DNA from: Aeromonas sobria
Lineage (GTDB): Bacteria > Pseudomonadota > Gammaproteobacteria > Enterobacterales > Aeromonadaceae
NCBI RefSeq assembly: GCF_000820145.1
Contig: NZ_CDBW01000032.1
Span: forward strand, 248,001 to 312,000
Direction of reading: 5' to 3'
DNA: 64,000 bases
Part shown: positions 27,283 to 35,141 of the stretch, one piece after another
How positions within the stretch are numbered: the first letter of the stretch is position 1
How the letters are laid out: each line of letters begins with the position of its first letter
Position numbers and translations under genes: made by a program
Notes under the pieces: generated by a model
Database searches by the model: none
What the model was told of the DNA's origin: nothing
The model's input: only the letters and a program-made list of their open reading frames with translations

Positions 27283-27590
27283 CGTGGCCATGCTGTCTGT
27301 TAGACAAGGGCATGCCGTGTGAGTCGCAGCGGGGAGCCGTAGCCAACCCGCAGGATCACTCCACAGGGCAAGAAGGGGGGATGATACCAATCACATTAAC
27401 GATGCTTTCACCCCCAAACGAGGGCAGGAGTTCGACAGCTCGGCAACCCTCCTTTGATGGTGTGGGGCAAGCGCACGGCATCTATACCTTTGTGGGGAAG
27501 CTGACATGGATGCCTGCCATCACGCTGGGTCACCTGAACAGTATCGGTGCCCATGTGTGGATCAATCAGGGGGGCTAAGCGATAGGGAGG

Positions 27591-27615
27591 TTGGCCCGGT
27601 GATGTTCCGGGCCAG
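27591..27615 (-). terminator. hairpin at the end of the Bcr-type gene
   Basis: GGCCCGG / CCGGGCC stem with a seven-base loop, just past the gene's stop. No U-tract follows on either strand, so it may stabilise the 3' end rather than terminate on its own. Confidence 0.5.
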
Positions 27616-27620
27616 CCGCG

Positions 27621-28820
27621 TTACTCACTGGGCGTTTTCAATACCCAGTAGCTCAGGGCCGATCCCACGCCACAGCAGGCGATGGCGATGGCCATGGGCA
27701 GTGGCGATTGGGGCGGATTGAGGTTAACCAGAATGCCGACCAGGGCGCCGATGCCAAAGCGCAAGGTGCCCGCCAGCGCGGAAGCTGTGCCCGCTGACTG
27801 GGGGAACTGCCCCATCAGGCCGGTCATGGCATTGGCGCCCACCAGACTGATATGGCCGATAAAGAGCACCACCGGAATCACTATGCCCCACAGGCCGCCG
27901 GTCTGGCTCCAGGCGTTGTAGATCAGCAGGGCGCCCGCACAGGGCAGCACCAGCAGGCCGTATTGCAGCATCCGCTCAGAACCCACCCCTTTCACCAGTC
28001 GGCTATTGACGAAGGTGACCACCATCATCAGCAGGATATTGAGGCCAAACAGCCAGCCGTAGTGCTCGGTCGGCACCTTGAAGTATTCGATATAAACGTA
28101 GGGTGAGGCGCTGAGAAAGGCGAACATGCCGGAGCTGGAGAGGGCACCGCACAGTACATAGCCCATGGCGCCGCGATGGGAGAGCACCCCCCAGTAGTTC
28201 TTGAGGATCTGGCCCAGATTAAGGGGTTGGCGGTGTTCGGGCTTGAGGGTCTCCTGAATTTTCCACTGCATCACCAAGGACACCAGCAGGCTGATCCCCA
28301 CCAGCAGCCAGAAGATCACCCGCCAGCTGGTATGGGCACTGATATAGCCACCAATCACAGGGGCCACCAGCGGTGCCAGCGTCATCACCAGAATGACGAA
28401 TGACATGGCGCGGGAAAACGCATCCTTCTCGAAAAGGTCGCGCAGCAGCGCATTCACCACCACAGAGCCCGCTGCGCCGCCAGCCGCCTGCAACATCCGA
28501 TAAGCCAGCAGTTCCGGCAGTGAGTCTGCCATGGCGCAACCCACCGATGCGATGGCAAACATGGTGAGCCCGATCAGGATCACCGGCTTGCGGCCATAGC
28601 TGTCAGCCAGCGGGCCGTAGAAGAGTTGGCCGATGGCAAAGCCGCCTAAAAAGGCGCTGATGGTGAGCTGGGCCCCATCAATGCTGGTGGCCAAGTCCCG
28701 GGCAATGGCCGGAATGGCGGGCAGGTACATGTCCACCGCCAGCGGAGTCAGGCCTGCCAACGCGCCAAGCAGAATAAATAGAAAGCGGGGTGAGAGAGGG
28801 AGGGGATGTCTGTGGGGCAT
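27621..28820 (-). CDS. Bcr/CflA-family drug exporter (MFS)
   Basis: 399-residue major-facilitator protein with 12 predicted membrane helices. It shows the Bcr/CflA pattern: PLAVDMYLPAIPAIARDL in helix 1, the loop-2/3 motif GPLADSYGRKPVILIGL, and MLQAAGGAAGSVVVNALLRDL in helix 4. Members export bicyclomycin, chloramphenicol, sulfonamides or cysteine, and the substrate here is unknown. The start at 28820 lacks a strong ribosome-binding site. It follows a membrane protein gene on the same strand after 106 bp. Confidence 0.9.
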   Translation of the reverse strand: MPHRHPLPLSPRFLFILLGALAGLTPLAVDMYLPAIPAIARDLATSIDGAQLTISAFLGGFAIGQLFYGPLADSYGRKPVILIGLTMFAIASVGCAMADSLPELLAYRMLQAAGGAAGSVVVNALLRDLFEKDAFSRAMSFVILVMTLAPLVAPVIGGYISAHTSWRVIFWLLVGISLLVSLVMQWKIQETLKPEHRQPLNLGQILKNYWGVLSHRGAMGYVLCGALSSSGMFAFLSASPYVYIEYFKVPTEHYGWLFGLNILLMMVVTFVNSRLVKGVGSERMLQYGLLVLPCAGALLIYNAWSQTGGLWGIVIPVVLFIGHISLVGANAMTGLMGQFPQSAGTASALAGTLRFGIGALVGILVNLNPPQSPLPMAIAIACCGVGSALSYWVLKTPSE

Positions 28821-28899
28821 AAGTTATCCGGTCGTGAACTATGGCGGCAGAAGAAGAGCGGGAATTCTATCAGCTTTAGCGTCGCCGAGCATGGCGTTA

Positions 28900-28923
28900 C
28901 TGCCCCCTCACCGGAGAGGGCAG
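28900..28923 (-). terminator. hairpin after the GT-C-like gene
   Basis: CTGCCCCCTC / GAGAGGGCAG with one internal mismatch, directly beyond the stop of the 28927-30582 gene and before the Bcr-type gene. No T-run follows. Confidence 0.4.
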
Positions 28924-28926
28924 GTG

Positions 28927-30582
28927 TTAGCCTTGGCGCTGGCGCCGCAGGGTGCGGATCTGACTGGCCAGCAGCAGGCTCCAGATCAACCAGGCGATGA
29001 GTGATAGGCCGTAACCGAGCCGCTCCGGCCAGCGGGCGGTCAGGGTGAAGGTAACCTGATGGCGACCAGCAGGCACCCACACCTGTATCAGCCCATTGCG
29101 GGTGCTGCTGATGGTCAGTGGCAAGGTGTCATCCAGCCTGGCTTGCCAGCCCGGGTAGTCAAATTGGTGCAGGATCAGTTTGGCAGGGGCTGGCGCATCG
29201 ACGGTCAGGACGATCTGCCGTGGCTGCCAGTTGAGGATCTGCCACGAGATCCCTTGCTGCTCTGTGGTGACCGCGGGTTGAAATTCATCTTTCCAGGCCA
29301 GCAGGGTCGGGGCAAACATGCCTTTTGGCACCTGCTTTGGCCGGTATTCGCGGGCGCTGCGTTTGCTGTCAAACTCCCCGTCCAGCGCGCTCTTTTGCGG
29401 CGCCTGGGTGAGCGGAGATTCATGCACATAGACCGCCTGCGAGAGCAGGGTGAGGGCCAGCACCGTCCACCAGAGCCATTGCCAGGGGCGATAGGCGGGG
29501 ACGCCCAGCGCCACCACCGCCACGGTGGCAATCACCAGCAGCAGATTGAGTCGCCAGGGAAACTGCACCAGCTGTAGCGGAGGCAGCAGGTGCCAGAGTG
29601 GCTCGCTCAAGGGGAGCATCATTAAAAAGCTGAGGGTGCCCAGGGTGCCCCAGATCAGCAGTTCCGGATGGCGTGGCTCCCGTGCCGCGGCCCATGCCAC
29701 CAGTAGCAGGACGAGGGTGAGCAGGGTCAGCCAGGCCAGATGGCCGCGAAAACGCCAGTCACTACTCGTTTCGGGCAGACGGTCAAGAAAGTTGCGGTGA
29801 AACTCGAACATGCCAATGCGCATCTGATCCATGGAGATCCCCCCCTGATCCAGCAAGGCTGGCAACAGCAATAGGCTGGCCATCGCCAGCCCCCAGAGCT
29901 GGCCCAGCAGGGTGGGCCAGAGGTGCAGGGTTATCTTGCTGCGCCAGGCCAACAGCAGGCTGCGCACGGTGAGCAACCCCAAAATGAGCAGGGTGCTCGG
30001 CAGATGGGAGAGGGTCAGCAAGGCGACAGCCAGTGCGAGCAGTAACAGGGCAAAGGGGGCTCGGCGGCAGAGGCGATCCTGAGCCAGCAGCGCCAGCGGT
30101 GCCCAGACAAAGGCCCAGCTCTCGGCCAGTGCAAAGCGTGCATAGATGTCGATCGCCAGATGATAGGGCAGTGCCATGTAGAGCAGGCTGGCGGCGAGCG
30201 CGCGACCTGACGTGGCAAAGGGGCGCAGCCAGAGATAAGCAAACAGCCCGGATAAACCGAGCGCCAGAGTGTTGCTCCAGAGCAGGGGGATCATGGCGTG
30301 ATGGGCGAGGGGCTCGGGGCCAGCGAACAGGGCACTCACATAGTAGGGGAGTGGGGGATAGAAGAAGAATGCCGGGCTGCCGAAGGCGCCGTTCATCTCC
30401 ATCAGCCAGCGGGGATAGATCTCCCCTTGCCACAGTTGCACCGCAAAAAAGTGGCCAGATAGCAGATGGTGAAACAGATCGTGACCCTGACTGCCCCCAC
30501 GTAGCCAAAACGGCAGCAATAGCAGGGCGGTCGCTGTCATCAGTGCCAATGGAACCCATAGCCACTCTCTGGTCATACGCAT
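28927..30582 (-). CDS. polytopic membrane protein, GT-C/YfhO-like
   Basis: 551-residue membrane protein with about 12 hydrophobic segments. A first loop with GSQGHDLFHHLLSGHFF, and LWQGEIYPRWLMEMNGAFGS shortly after, resemble the acidic-loop N-terminus of GT-C enzymes and of the PTPS-related membrane family; the C-terminal third is a soluble region (about 380-520) before a final helix (LIAWLIWSLLLASQI). No enzyme activity can be assigned. It lies 62 bp after a second large membrane-protein gene, with which it may form an operon; the pair could act on a lipid-linked sugar. ATGs occur at codons 1 and 3. Confidence 0.75.
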   Translation of the reverse strand: MRMTREWLWVPLALMTATALLLLPFWLRGGSQGHDLFHHLLSGHFFAVQLWQGEIYPRWLMEMNGAFGSPAFFFYPPLPYYVSALFAGPEPLAHHAMIPLLWSNTLALGLSGLFAYLWLRPFATSGRALAASLLYMALPYHLAIDIYARFALAESWAFVWAPLALLAQDRLCRRAPFALLLLALAVALLTLSHLPSTLLILGLLTVRSLLLAWRSKITLHLWPTLLGQLWGLAMASLLLLPALLDQGGISMDQMRIGMFEFHRNFLDRLPETSSDWRFRGHLAWLTLLTLVLLLVAWAAAREPRHPELLIWGTLGTLSFLMMLPLSEPLWHLLPPLQLVQFPWRLNLLLVIATVAVVALGVPAYRPWQWLWWTVLALTLLSQAVYVHESPLTQAPQKSALDGEFDSKRSAREYRPKQVPKGMFAPTLLAWKDEFQPAVTTEQQGISWQILNWQPRQIVLTVDAPAPAKLILHQFDYPGWQARLDDTLPLTISSTRNGLIQVWVPAGRHQVTFTLTARWPERLGYGLSLIAWLIWSLLLASQIRTLRRQRQG

Positions 30583-30644
30583 AAGGAGACCCAGTTGTTA
30601 TGGATGCGCAGTGAGTGTAACCGAGTCGCAACCCTCTTTTTGAG

Positions 30645-32024
30645 TCATTTGGGTGAGTTTTGCGCTCTTTTTATGTTGTTTGTCATTGGTGATTCCACGG
30701 TCACCGGTGAGGGGATGGCAAGCCAGAGGCCGGGCTCGGCGGCAAAGCGCGGGGCAAACCAGTACTGGCGCACCGCGGTGGGCATTTCGTTCGCGGCGAT
30801 GGAGCTGCGACTGAGGCGGCAGGCTCCCTGAGAGAGCGCCAGCGCCGCATCCCCCTTGTACCAGCCATCGGTCACCGGCAGTGCCGTGGTTTCCCGCAGC
30901 AGTCTCACTCCCCACTGGGTCACCAGCGCCGGGCAGCTTTTCTCTGCGAGCCTTGCTGCCTGCACCATGGCGGGTGGACGGGGCAGGGTAAAGGTCACGC
31001 CGAGCAGCAGCAATCCGGCCACCGCGACCAGCCACTCGCCACGGCGTGGCAGCCAACCTGCCAGCAGCACAATACCGAGCAGGGTGATGGGGGCCAGATG
31101 GCGGGGATTGTCGGGATTCTGGCCAAACAGGGTCCAAAACAACAGGGCGAGCCAGTAGAGTCTCCAGAGTACGGAGAGGGCAGCAGGGTGGTCTTTTGAT
31201 CTTGGCCAGAGTGGCAGCACCAACAAGGCCACCATCAGCAGAGGCCAGATCGGAGTGAGCTGATCATGGAAGGTGCGCGCCCAGCTTAACAGCCGGTCGC
31301 CGTGGGCTGCCGCCGTGTTGCCCCACAGGGTAAAGTGGCCATCGGTAAAGCGCCGCCCCTCGCTAAAATAGGCCCAGCCATCGGCCTGCCAGACAAACAG
31401 CAGGCTTATCAGTCCTACCAAGGCGATGGGGAGCACAAACCTTACGCGTGTTCCCTGCTGCGTCATCCCGAGCCAAAAGGGCAGCAGCGCCAGCACGAAG
31501 TAGGAGGGGCGCAGCGCCAGCAGCAAGCCCAGTAACAGACCCGCCAGCGCAATTCTGCGCTGCTGCAAAGCCAAGAGAGCCCCAAGCCAGGCAGCGAGAG
31601 CGGGCCCGTCCGAAAGTCCGGAGAGCGCCAAGGTCGGGGTAAGCGGCAGGGCCAACACCAGTAGCCAGACGGGGGCGAGCAGGCTTGGCCGTTGCCATAA
31701 CCTGACCGCCAGCAAGGCGGCGAGCGGCGCCAGCAAACTGCTACCGAGCAGGCTTGCCCACTGCACCGCGCGGGCTGGATCGTCCACCGCCAGATTGATC
31801 AGCCGCGCTAGCCAGATAAAGGCGGGGTAGCCCGGAAAGTGGGGGGAGAACTCCAGCACGCTAAAGCGCGTTACCCCGTGGGCGAAATTGAGGGCATCGT
31901 CGGAATCGAGCGCCACCGGGAAGGCCAGCAGCAAGCCGAGCCAGGCCAGTTGCAGCAGAATGAGTAGCCAAATGGTGGTTGAGCAGGGGGAAGCCCAACG
32001 CCGATACGTTACCTTCCCCCTCAT
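30645..32024 (-). CDS. polytopic membrane protein, GT-C glycosyltransferase-like
   Basis: 459 residues from an ATG at 32024, with about ten hydrophobic segments. The first periplasmic loop (PVALDSDDALNFAHGVTRFS) has the paired acidic residues expected of GT-C (ArnT/PMT-type) glycosyltransferases, followed by FSPHFPGYPAFIWL. Donor and acceptor are unknown. The frame is open to 32078, but those codons lie in repetitive palindromic DNA. The chosen ATG itself lies inside that repeat (32012-32058), and no closer start codon precedes the first helix. The C-terminal tail runs to the 62-bp gap before the next gene. Confidence 0.72.
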   Translation of the reverse strand: MRGKVTYRRWASPCSTTIWLLILLQLAWLGLLLAFPVALDSDDALNFAHGVTRFSVLEFSPHFPGYPAFIWLARLINLAVDDPARAVQWASLLGSSLLAPLAALLAVRLWQRPSLLAPVWLLVLALPLTPTLALSGLSDGPALAAWLGALLALQQRRIALAGLLLGLLLALRPSYFVLALLPFWLGMTQQGTRVRFVLPIALVGLISLLFVWQADGWAYFSEGRRFTDGHFTLWGNTAAAHGDRLLSWARTFHDQLTPIWPLLMVALLVLPLWPRSKDHPAALSVLWRLYWLALLFWTLFGQNPDNPRHLAPITLLGIVLLAGWLPRRGEWLVAVAGLLLLGVTFTLPRPPAMVQAARLAEKSCPALVTQWGVRLLRETTALPVTDGWYKGDAALALSQGACRLSRSSIAANEMPTAVRQYWFAPRFAAEPGLWLAIPSPVTVESPMTNNIKRAQNSPK

Positions 32025-32058
32025 CCCCAACCCTTCTCCCGCAAGGGGAGAAGGGGGC
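32012..32058. repeat. palindromic repeat with CTTCTCCC/GGGAGAAG stem
   Basis: A C-rich stretch (CCCTCATCCCCAACCC) is followed by CTTCTCCC-GCAA-GGGGAGAAG. This matches a class of dispersed repeats that I recognise in many proteobacterial genomes. It supplies the start codon used above. Confidence 0.72.
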
Positions 32059-32095
32059 AAACCGGTGTCCGGGTGCATCTATCGGCAGGCTGTGC

Positions 32096-32127
32096 GTAGG
32101 GTGGGTAGCGCGAAGCGAAACCCACCG
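32096..32127. repeat. palindromic repeat with GGGTGGGT/ACCCACC stem
   Basis: GTAGGGTGGGT, GCGCGAAGCG and ACCCACCG form a hairpin, the widespread GTAGGGTGGGT-type dispersed repeat. Its left arm begins 38 bp to the right of the previous repeat and its hairpin ends 41 bp short of the stop of the exported-protein gene, so it may also fold as a transcript end for the iron operon. Confidence 0.72.
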
Positions 32128-32167
32128 TTTGTCACAGCGAGATGGCGCAATGCTTGGCAGGTAGCCA

Positions 32168-32728
32168 TCAAAGCGGCGCCAGCACGGCCATCAGCGCTTT
32201 TTCCGCTTCGGCAAATGCGGCGGCATCGGCGGGCTTGGCGCCCACCCCGAATACCCCCGGGTTGCCGATGGCATCCAGCACCTTGGCCAGCGCCTGTTCG
32301 GCCGCCTTGCGATCCCCTTCGCTGAAGGAGGGGAGGATCAGATCGAGGAAGCGCTTGCTCTTGACCACCAGCACCTTGGCGCTCTGGTAGTCGCCAAGAT
32401 TCTGGCTGGCCCCTTCGAGGCGGCGCTCGATCTCCGCCTTGTAGGCGCGGTTGAGCAGGGCGGCGGTGGCAGCGGCATCTTTCCCCTTGATGGCGGCGGC
32501 CAGCGGCGCTTGCAGTTCCACCTTATGGTGCTGTTCCAGATAGGTCAGTTCGTCGGCAATCTCGCTTAAGGTGGCGCTGGCATCCTTGCCATCAGTGGCG
32601 GCGCCAAGCAGCGCTTCGCGGGCGTCGATCAGCGGCTCCTTGCCGGCGGCGGCGTAGGAGTAAGCCTGCGCCTGCCCGCTCAGGGTCAGCATCAGGGTGA
32701 GGGCGAGTAAACCCGGGCGGATGGTCAT
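32168..32728 (-). CDS. small exported helical protein of the FTR1 operon
   Basis: 186 residues. A Sec signal (LLALTLMLTLSGQAQA) is followed by a mature protein of about 160 residues that looks mostly helical and is rich in Ala, Lys, Glu and Asp (for example KDASATLSEIADELTYLEQH). I recognise no family. No Cys and no metal-binding motif stand out; two His occur in EQHHKVEL. It is the last gene of the iron-type operon, 47 bp after the flavoprotein, so it could be a periplasmic partner of the permease or cytochrome. The start has AAAGGAG upstream. Confidence 0.75.
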   Translation of the reverse strand: MTIRPGLLALTLMLTLSGQAQAYSYAAAGKEPLIDAREALLGAATDGKDASATLSEIADELTYLEQHHKVELQAPLAAAIKGKDAAATAALLNRAYKAEIERRLEGASQNLGDYQSAKVLVVKSKRFLDLILPSFSEGDRKAAEQALAKVLDAIGNPGVFGVGAKPADAAAFAEAEKALMAVLAPL

Positions 32729-32775
32729 CCTGTTCTCCTTTCTTATGCCAAGAGGTTATGCCAATGGCGCGGCAC

Positions 32776-34200
32776 TCAGGCCACGCTCTGGGTTTCAATG
32801 ACGGTATTTTCATTGCGATGGTTAAAGATGGCATGACGTCTGTCCACACCGTCGATCACCATGTCGGCAGCCATCATCCCCATCTCCATGGCGGTGTCGG
32901 TGAAGATATAGCGGAATGTCCCCTGACGGCCGGTCATGATGAGGTTATTGATCGGCATCAGCGCCTTGATGGCTTCGTTGCGGCGCGCCTGATAGCCAAG
33001 ATCCATTAGCGGATAGGCGTACTCGCTGCGCGCCTCGAAGGTCTCATCGCCAAGCTTCTGGGTATCGACGCCGAGGCTTGCCAGATCAGCGGTGACCCGA
33101 CCGCGCAAGTCTGCCAGCGGCGCCTGCCAGGTGGCATCCCCCGGATTGCAGGGGATCTCCAGCATCACCGAGGTCTGGCCCTGGGGCGCCATAAAGGGGC
33201 TGCGGCGGCGCGGCTCCTGCAGGCGGGTCGCCAGAATATGGGGGTCGGAGAGGTACTGCCAGGTGTTGTCCGACAGGTTCTCCTGTTTAAGCGGCATATT
33301 GACGAAGCGCAGCGACCGGTAATGCAGATCGCACGGCAAGCCCAGATGCTGGCAGGTGAGTGGCAGCGGCAGGGTGGAGATCACCTGATCGAAGACGGCG
33401 CTCTGTTCAACATTCTCTTGCGACCAATACACCCGTTCGATACGGCCATTAGCCTGCTCAAGGCGGGTGATCGTGGCGCCGGTTTTCAGCAGGGCCCCCT
33501 CGGCCACCAGCCGCTCGCCCAGAGTGGTGAAGATCTGGCCAAAGCCATACTTTGGATAACGGTACTTGCGGGCATAGGTGCGCACCGAGAGGTTGCCGTT
33601 GCGTCTTGGCAGCAGGCGGCGCGCCACGTCTTTCAGATCGATCAGGCTGATGCGCTGACCGGCCCAGTCGGCGGAGAGCTTGTCCGGGTTGATGCCCCAC
33701 AGTTTGCCGGTGTAGCCCTCGAAGAATTGGCGATAGAGGGTGCGGCCAAAGTGACTCTGGATCCACTCGGCAAAGCTCGCCTTGGCAAAATCGTCCGGCT
33801 TCTTGCTAAAGGGCAACAGCAGCAAGTCTTTCACCGCACCGGCCATCAGCGGCAGCGGGGCTGTCTTGATCAAATTGGTGAGGTTCAAGGGGTAGTCATA
33901 GGTGCGCCCGCCAAAGCGGATCACGCTCTTGCGCTCGGCGTGGAGCAGGTCGTCACCCATCAGCTCGTCGATAAAGGCGAGCAGCTCGGGGTTCTTGGTG
34001 ATAAAGCGGTGGCCGCCGTAGTCGAAGCGATACTCGCCATCGCGCCCCTTGAAGGTCTGGGTGGCGCACATGCCGCCGACCACCGGCTCCTGCTCGAACA
34101 GGGTGACCGCAAAACCGGCGCGGCGCAGGCGCCAGGCGGCCATCAAACCGGCGGGGCCAGCACCCAGCACCGCAATGTGCTTCTTGTTGTTATCGCTCAT
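32776..34200 (-). CDS. FAD-dependent amine oxidase-type flavoprotein
   Basis: 474-residue flavoprotein of the NAD(P)-binding-8/amine-oxidoreductase type, with resemblance to UDP-galactopyranose mutase-like and protoporphyrinogen-oxidase-like proteins. An N-terminal Rossmann motif (VLGAGPAGLMAAWRL, about 10-25) binds FAD, followed by a typical RFDYGGHRFITKN segment. The C-terminal region has TGRQGTFRYIFTDTAMEMG, the usual second FAD-contact stretch. No signal peptide is visible, so it is cytoplasmic. It sits between the permease and the small exported protein; its role in this operon is not predictable. Confidence 0.82.
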   Translation of the reverse strand: MSDNNKKHIAVLGAGPAGLMAAWRLRRAGFAVTLFEQEPVVGGMCATQTFKGRDGEYRFDYGGHRFITKNPELLAFIDELMGDDLLHAERKSVIRFGGRTYDYPLNLTNLIKTAPLPLMAGAVKDLLLLPFSKKPDDFAKASFAEWIQSHFGRTLYRQFFEGYTGKLWGINPDKLSADWAGQRISLIDLKDVARRLLPRRNGNLSVRTYARKYRYPKYGFGQIFTTLGERLVAEGALLKTGATITRLEQANGRIERVYWSQENVEQSAVFDQVISTLPLPLTCQHLGLPCDLHYRSLRFVNMPLKQENLSDNTWQYLSDPHILATRLQEPRRRSPFMAPQGQTSVMLEIPCNPGDATWQAPLADLRGRVTADLASLGVDTQKLGDETFEARSEYAYPLMDLGYQARRNEAIKALMPINNLIMTGRQGTFRYIFTDTAMEMGMMAADMVIDGVDRRHAIFNHRNENTVIETQSVA

Positions 34201-34301
34201 GACGTTTTCCGAAACTGCTTGATAGATAAGGGAACCGCATCAATTCGCGGCTCCCGAATGGTGTTGTTACCCCATGGCCTTGATGCCACAGGCGTGCGGG
34301 C

Positions 34302-35141
34302 TCAGCCCTTGCTGGATGTGGTGCTCACCTGCGGGCGATAGCTGCGCTGCCAGAGGGTAACGAAAATAGCCAGATAGAGGGCCCAGGTCAGCAGCTGCAA
34401 GCCAGCGGGTGAGGCATTGTAGCCAAACAGAGCGCGCAGGAAGGTACCAAATACCCCCTGATCGTCGAGAATGTGGCTGATATCGAACACCGGCGTGGTC
34501 CAGAAGGTGATGCTGTCTGCCGCTTGCAACATGTTGACGGCTGACGACAACAGGCCAGCGGCTATGATGATGATGAGCAGGCCGGTCCAGCGGAAGAAGG
34601 GGGCCAGCGCCACCTTGCGGGTGGAGCGCAGCAGCCCCCACACCAGTGCGATGGAGACCAGCAGCCCCGCCAGCGCACCCATCAGGCCGGATTGCAGATC
34701 CACCCCTTGCCCCGAGTAGAGCAGGGCGGAGAAGAAGAGCACGGTTTCAAACCCTTCGCGCATCACAGCAAGGAAGGCGAGCAGCACCAGACCAAACAGG
34801 TTGCCGCCATCGATGGCCGCATCGATGCGCGCCGTCATGGCCCCTACCTGGGATTTGGCCTGCTTTTGCATCCAGATCGCCATATAGGTGAGCACCAGAG
34901 TGGCGAAGATCAGGATCCCCGCCATCAACAGGTGGTTGTAACGCTCGCTCTCGAACTGGCTCACCACCACCTGGAACAGGAAGGCGACGACAAGGGAGGC
35001 GATAAGGCCAAGCCCTACCCCCAGATAGATGAATTTGTTGTAGCGGCTCGCCCCCAGCTTGGCGAGGTAGGAGAGGCAGATGCCAACCAGCAGGAAGGCT
35101 TCCAGCCCCTCGCGCAGGGTAATGAGAAAACTTGCAAACAT
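34302..35141 (-). CDS. FTR1-family iron permease
   Basis: 279-residue inner-membrane permease with seven hydrophobic helices and the two REGxE iron motifs: REGLEAFL near residues 10-17 and REGFETVL near 128-135. FTR1 permeases (yeast Ftr1, bacterial EfeU) import ferric iron produced at the membrane by a partner oxidase. The start overlaps the stop of the multiheme cytochrome by one base (TGATG), so the two are translationally coupled. No EfeO or EfeB (cupredoxin or haem peroxidase) is present nearby. Confidence 0.93.
   Translation of the reverse strand: MFASFLITLREGLEAFLLVGICLSYLAKLGASRYNKFIYLGVGLGLIASLVVAFLFQVVVSQFESERYNHLLMAGILIFATLVLTYMAIWMQKQAKSQVGAMTARIDAAIDGGNLFGLVLLAFLAVMREGFETVLFFSALLYSGQGVDLQSGLMGALAGLLVSIALVWGLLRSTRKVALAPFFRWTGLLIIIIAAGLLSSAVNMLQAADSITFWTTPVFDISHILDDQGVFGTFLRALFGYNASPAGLQLLTWALYLAIFVTLWQRSYRPQVSTTSSKG

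Larger units (their letters stand above)
27065..27620. other. gene-poor region without a supported gene
   Basis: 556 bp between the oxygenase start and the end of the Bcr-type gene. It is AT-rich at 27210-27290, holds three 12-bp repeats (27247-27282) and ends in a hairpin (27591-27615). Short frames at 27312-27578 (88 codons) and on the other strand have no recognisable product, poor initiation sites and no family resemblance. It probably contains the oxygenase promoter near its left end and decayed sequence elsewhere. Confidence 0.6.

Noticed and set aside
27312..27578. 88-codon frame in the gene-poor gap
   Set aside because: No ribosome-binding site, no match to anything known to me, and composition unlike neighbours; kept only as part of the region note.
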